DNA from: an uncultured Oscillospiraceae bacterium
Lineage (GTDB): Bacteria > Bacillota > Clostridia > Oscillospirales > Ruminococcaceae
DNA length: 64,000 bases
Direction: 5' to 3'
NCBI GenBank assembly: GCA_934462925.1
Contig: CAKSIT010000006.1
Coordinates: forward strand, 1-64,000
The notes under the pieces are model-generated. The model saw only the letters and a list, made by a program, of their open reading frames with translations, made no database searches and was not told the DNA's origin. The translations under genes were made by a program, and so were the position numbers. How positions within the stretch are numbered: the first letter of the stretch is position 1; the number at the start of each line of letters is the position of its first letter. Shown in pieces: positions 63,552 to 64,000 of this stretch.

Positions 63552-64000
63552 TTACTTTCTAACGGCAAGCTTTATCATATCCGCCATCTTTATGCGGCTG
63601 CCGTTGTGCAGGATTATAGCCTCGTACACCTTGCTTACAAGTATCGCCACAAGCACCACGAACACCGCGAGAATCAGCACCGCGATAACGCCCTGAAGCG
63701 GCGATATCGTGCCGAGGATAAGCGCGCTCGGCAGCGCGAACGGGCTGCTCACGGGGAAGTAGTAGGAGAAAATCTGCACGGGATTTGTCGTCGCAGCGCC
63801 CGTTTCAATGCTGTCTACATTGAACATTACGGGGAAGTACGCAAGGTACACGCCCACAACGCCGAGCAGCGAATACGGCTGCATTGCCTGCTGCAGGTCC
63901 TCCATGCGGCTTATGCTTGCGCCGACAAGCGCCGCGAGCATTGAGTAGAACAAGAAGCCCAGTATGAATATCAGGAAAATCAGGACAACGTTGCCGAGCG
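63552..64000 (-). CDS. ABC-2 type transporter permease, C-terminal part (cut by window end)
   Basis: An open frame that runs off the window edge; at least 149 codons are seen. From the edge inward it reads LGNVVLIFLIFILGFLFYSMLAALVGASISRMEDLQQAMQ, then PYSLLGVVGVYLAYFPVMF, YYFPVSSPFALPSALILG and VLILAVFVVLVAILVSKVYEAII. These match the C-terminal half of NatB/ABC-2 permeases (Na+ or drug export). The frame continues without a start before 64000, so no start can be given. The ATPase is probably upstream, outside the window. Confidence 0.8.
   Translation of the reverse strand, partial: LGNVVLIFLIFILGFLFYSMLAALVGASISRMEDLQQAMQPYSLLGVVGVYLAYFPVMFNVDSIETGAATTNPVQIFSYYFPVSSPFALPSALILGTISPLQGVIAVLILAVFVVLVAILVSKVYEAIILHNGSRIKMADMIKLAVRK

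Noticed and set aside
1..64000. Prophage, integrated plasmid or CRISPR array
   Set aside because: No integrase, terminase, capsid, replication or Cas genes are seen, and no regularly spaced repeats occur. The repeats present are dispersed and palindromic.

Overview
The window looks like chromosomal DNA of a fairly GC-rich member of the Clostridia, probably an anaerobic gut or rumen Oscillospiraceae/Ruminococcaceae-type organism. This is inferred, not shown. The supporting signs are Firmicutes-type genes (walJ, ylxM-ffh-rpsP-khpA, the SRP RNA-dnaX-ybaB-recR cluster, ComFB, BioY, the YdjG/YdjH/YdjI module), strong GGAGG ribosome sites, many TTGACA-17 bp-TATAAT promoters and a 2[4Fe-4S] ferredoxin. 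I see no rRNA, tRNA, CRISPR array, prophage or transposase gene.

Layout. 0-5.6 kb: repeat C, murA, walJ, an NTF2-like protein, a TetR regulator, BioY and an AEC transporter. 5.7-12.7 kb: a small RNA candidate, a YoaP-like acetyltransferase, a large lipoprotein, a GNAT enzyme, an ECF sigma operon with a DUF2339 membrane protein, and a very small membrane-peptide gene. 12.8-25 kb, minus strand: an MMPL transporter coupled to a 1341-residue GLUG/coiled-coil surface protein, then a tight operon of a two-TM protein, sirtuin, zinc-ribbon protein, TPM protein, Dtd and cysteine desulfurase. 25-36 kb, minus strand: a TPR-SUFU protein, a PNPOx-like protein, rpsT, an FtsX-type permease with its adaptor, and a YcdB-like surface protein. 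36-40 kb, plus strand: ferredoxin and a metal-efflux operon (ArsR, methyltransferase, HMA protein, P-type ATPase). 40-46 kb: a roughly 500-nt structured non-coding RNA, ylxM-ffh, rpsP, khpA, a second ECF sigma/anti-sigma pair and a gene broken by a repeat insertion. 46-52 kb: a YdjIGH-like membrane-stress module and two secreted proteins. 52-64 kb: recR-comEC-ybaB-dnaX-SRP RNA, a Na/Pi transporter, an aminotransferase with trpS, rpmB, comFB and a truncated ABC permease.

The most unusual content is non-coding. Family A (about 190 bp, imperfect 15-bp terminal inverted repeats, several internal hairpins) sits beside or inside host palindromes. In three intact copies the whole host hairpin is duplicated as a 15, 27 or 30 bp direct repeat, and one copy interrupts a reading frame that is restored exactly when the element and one repeat are removed. 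Family B (159 bp) has inverted termini and 4-bp target duplications. Families C and D are further dispersed repeats. A promoter-to-terminator unit of about 500 nt upstream of ylxM-ffh, and another of about 160 nt at 5.8 kb, have no convincing coding content and many predicted hairpins.

Functional themes: envelope building and stress (MurA, YdjGHI, the second YdjG/YdjH pair, MMPL/GLUG, two ECF systems), protein targeting and translation (SRP RNA, Ffh, S16, S20, L28, TrpS), DNA repair and uptake (RecR, DnaX, ComEC, ComFB), and metal homeostasis (ArsR-HMA-ATPase). All product names come from motif and sequence recognition by eye; no database search was run.
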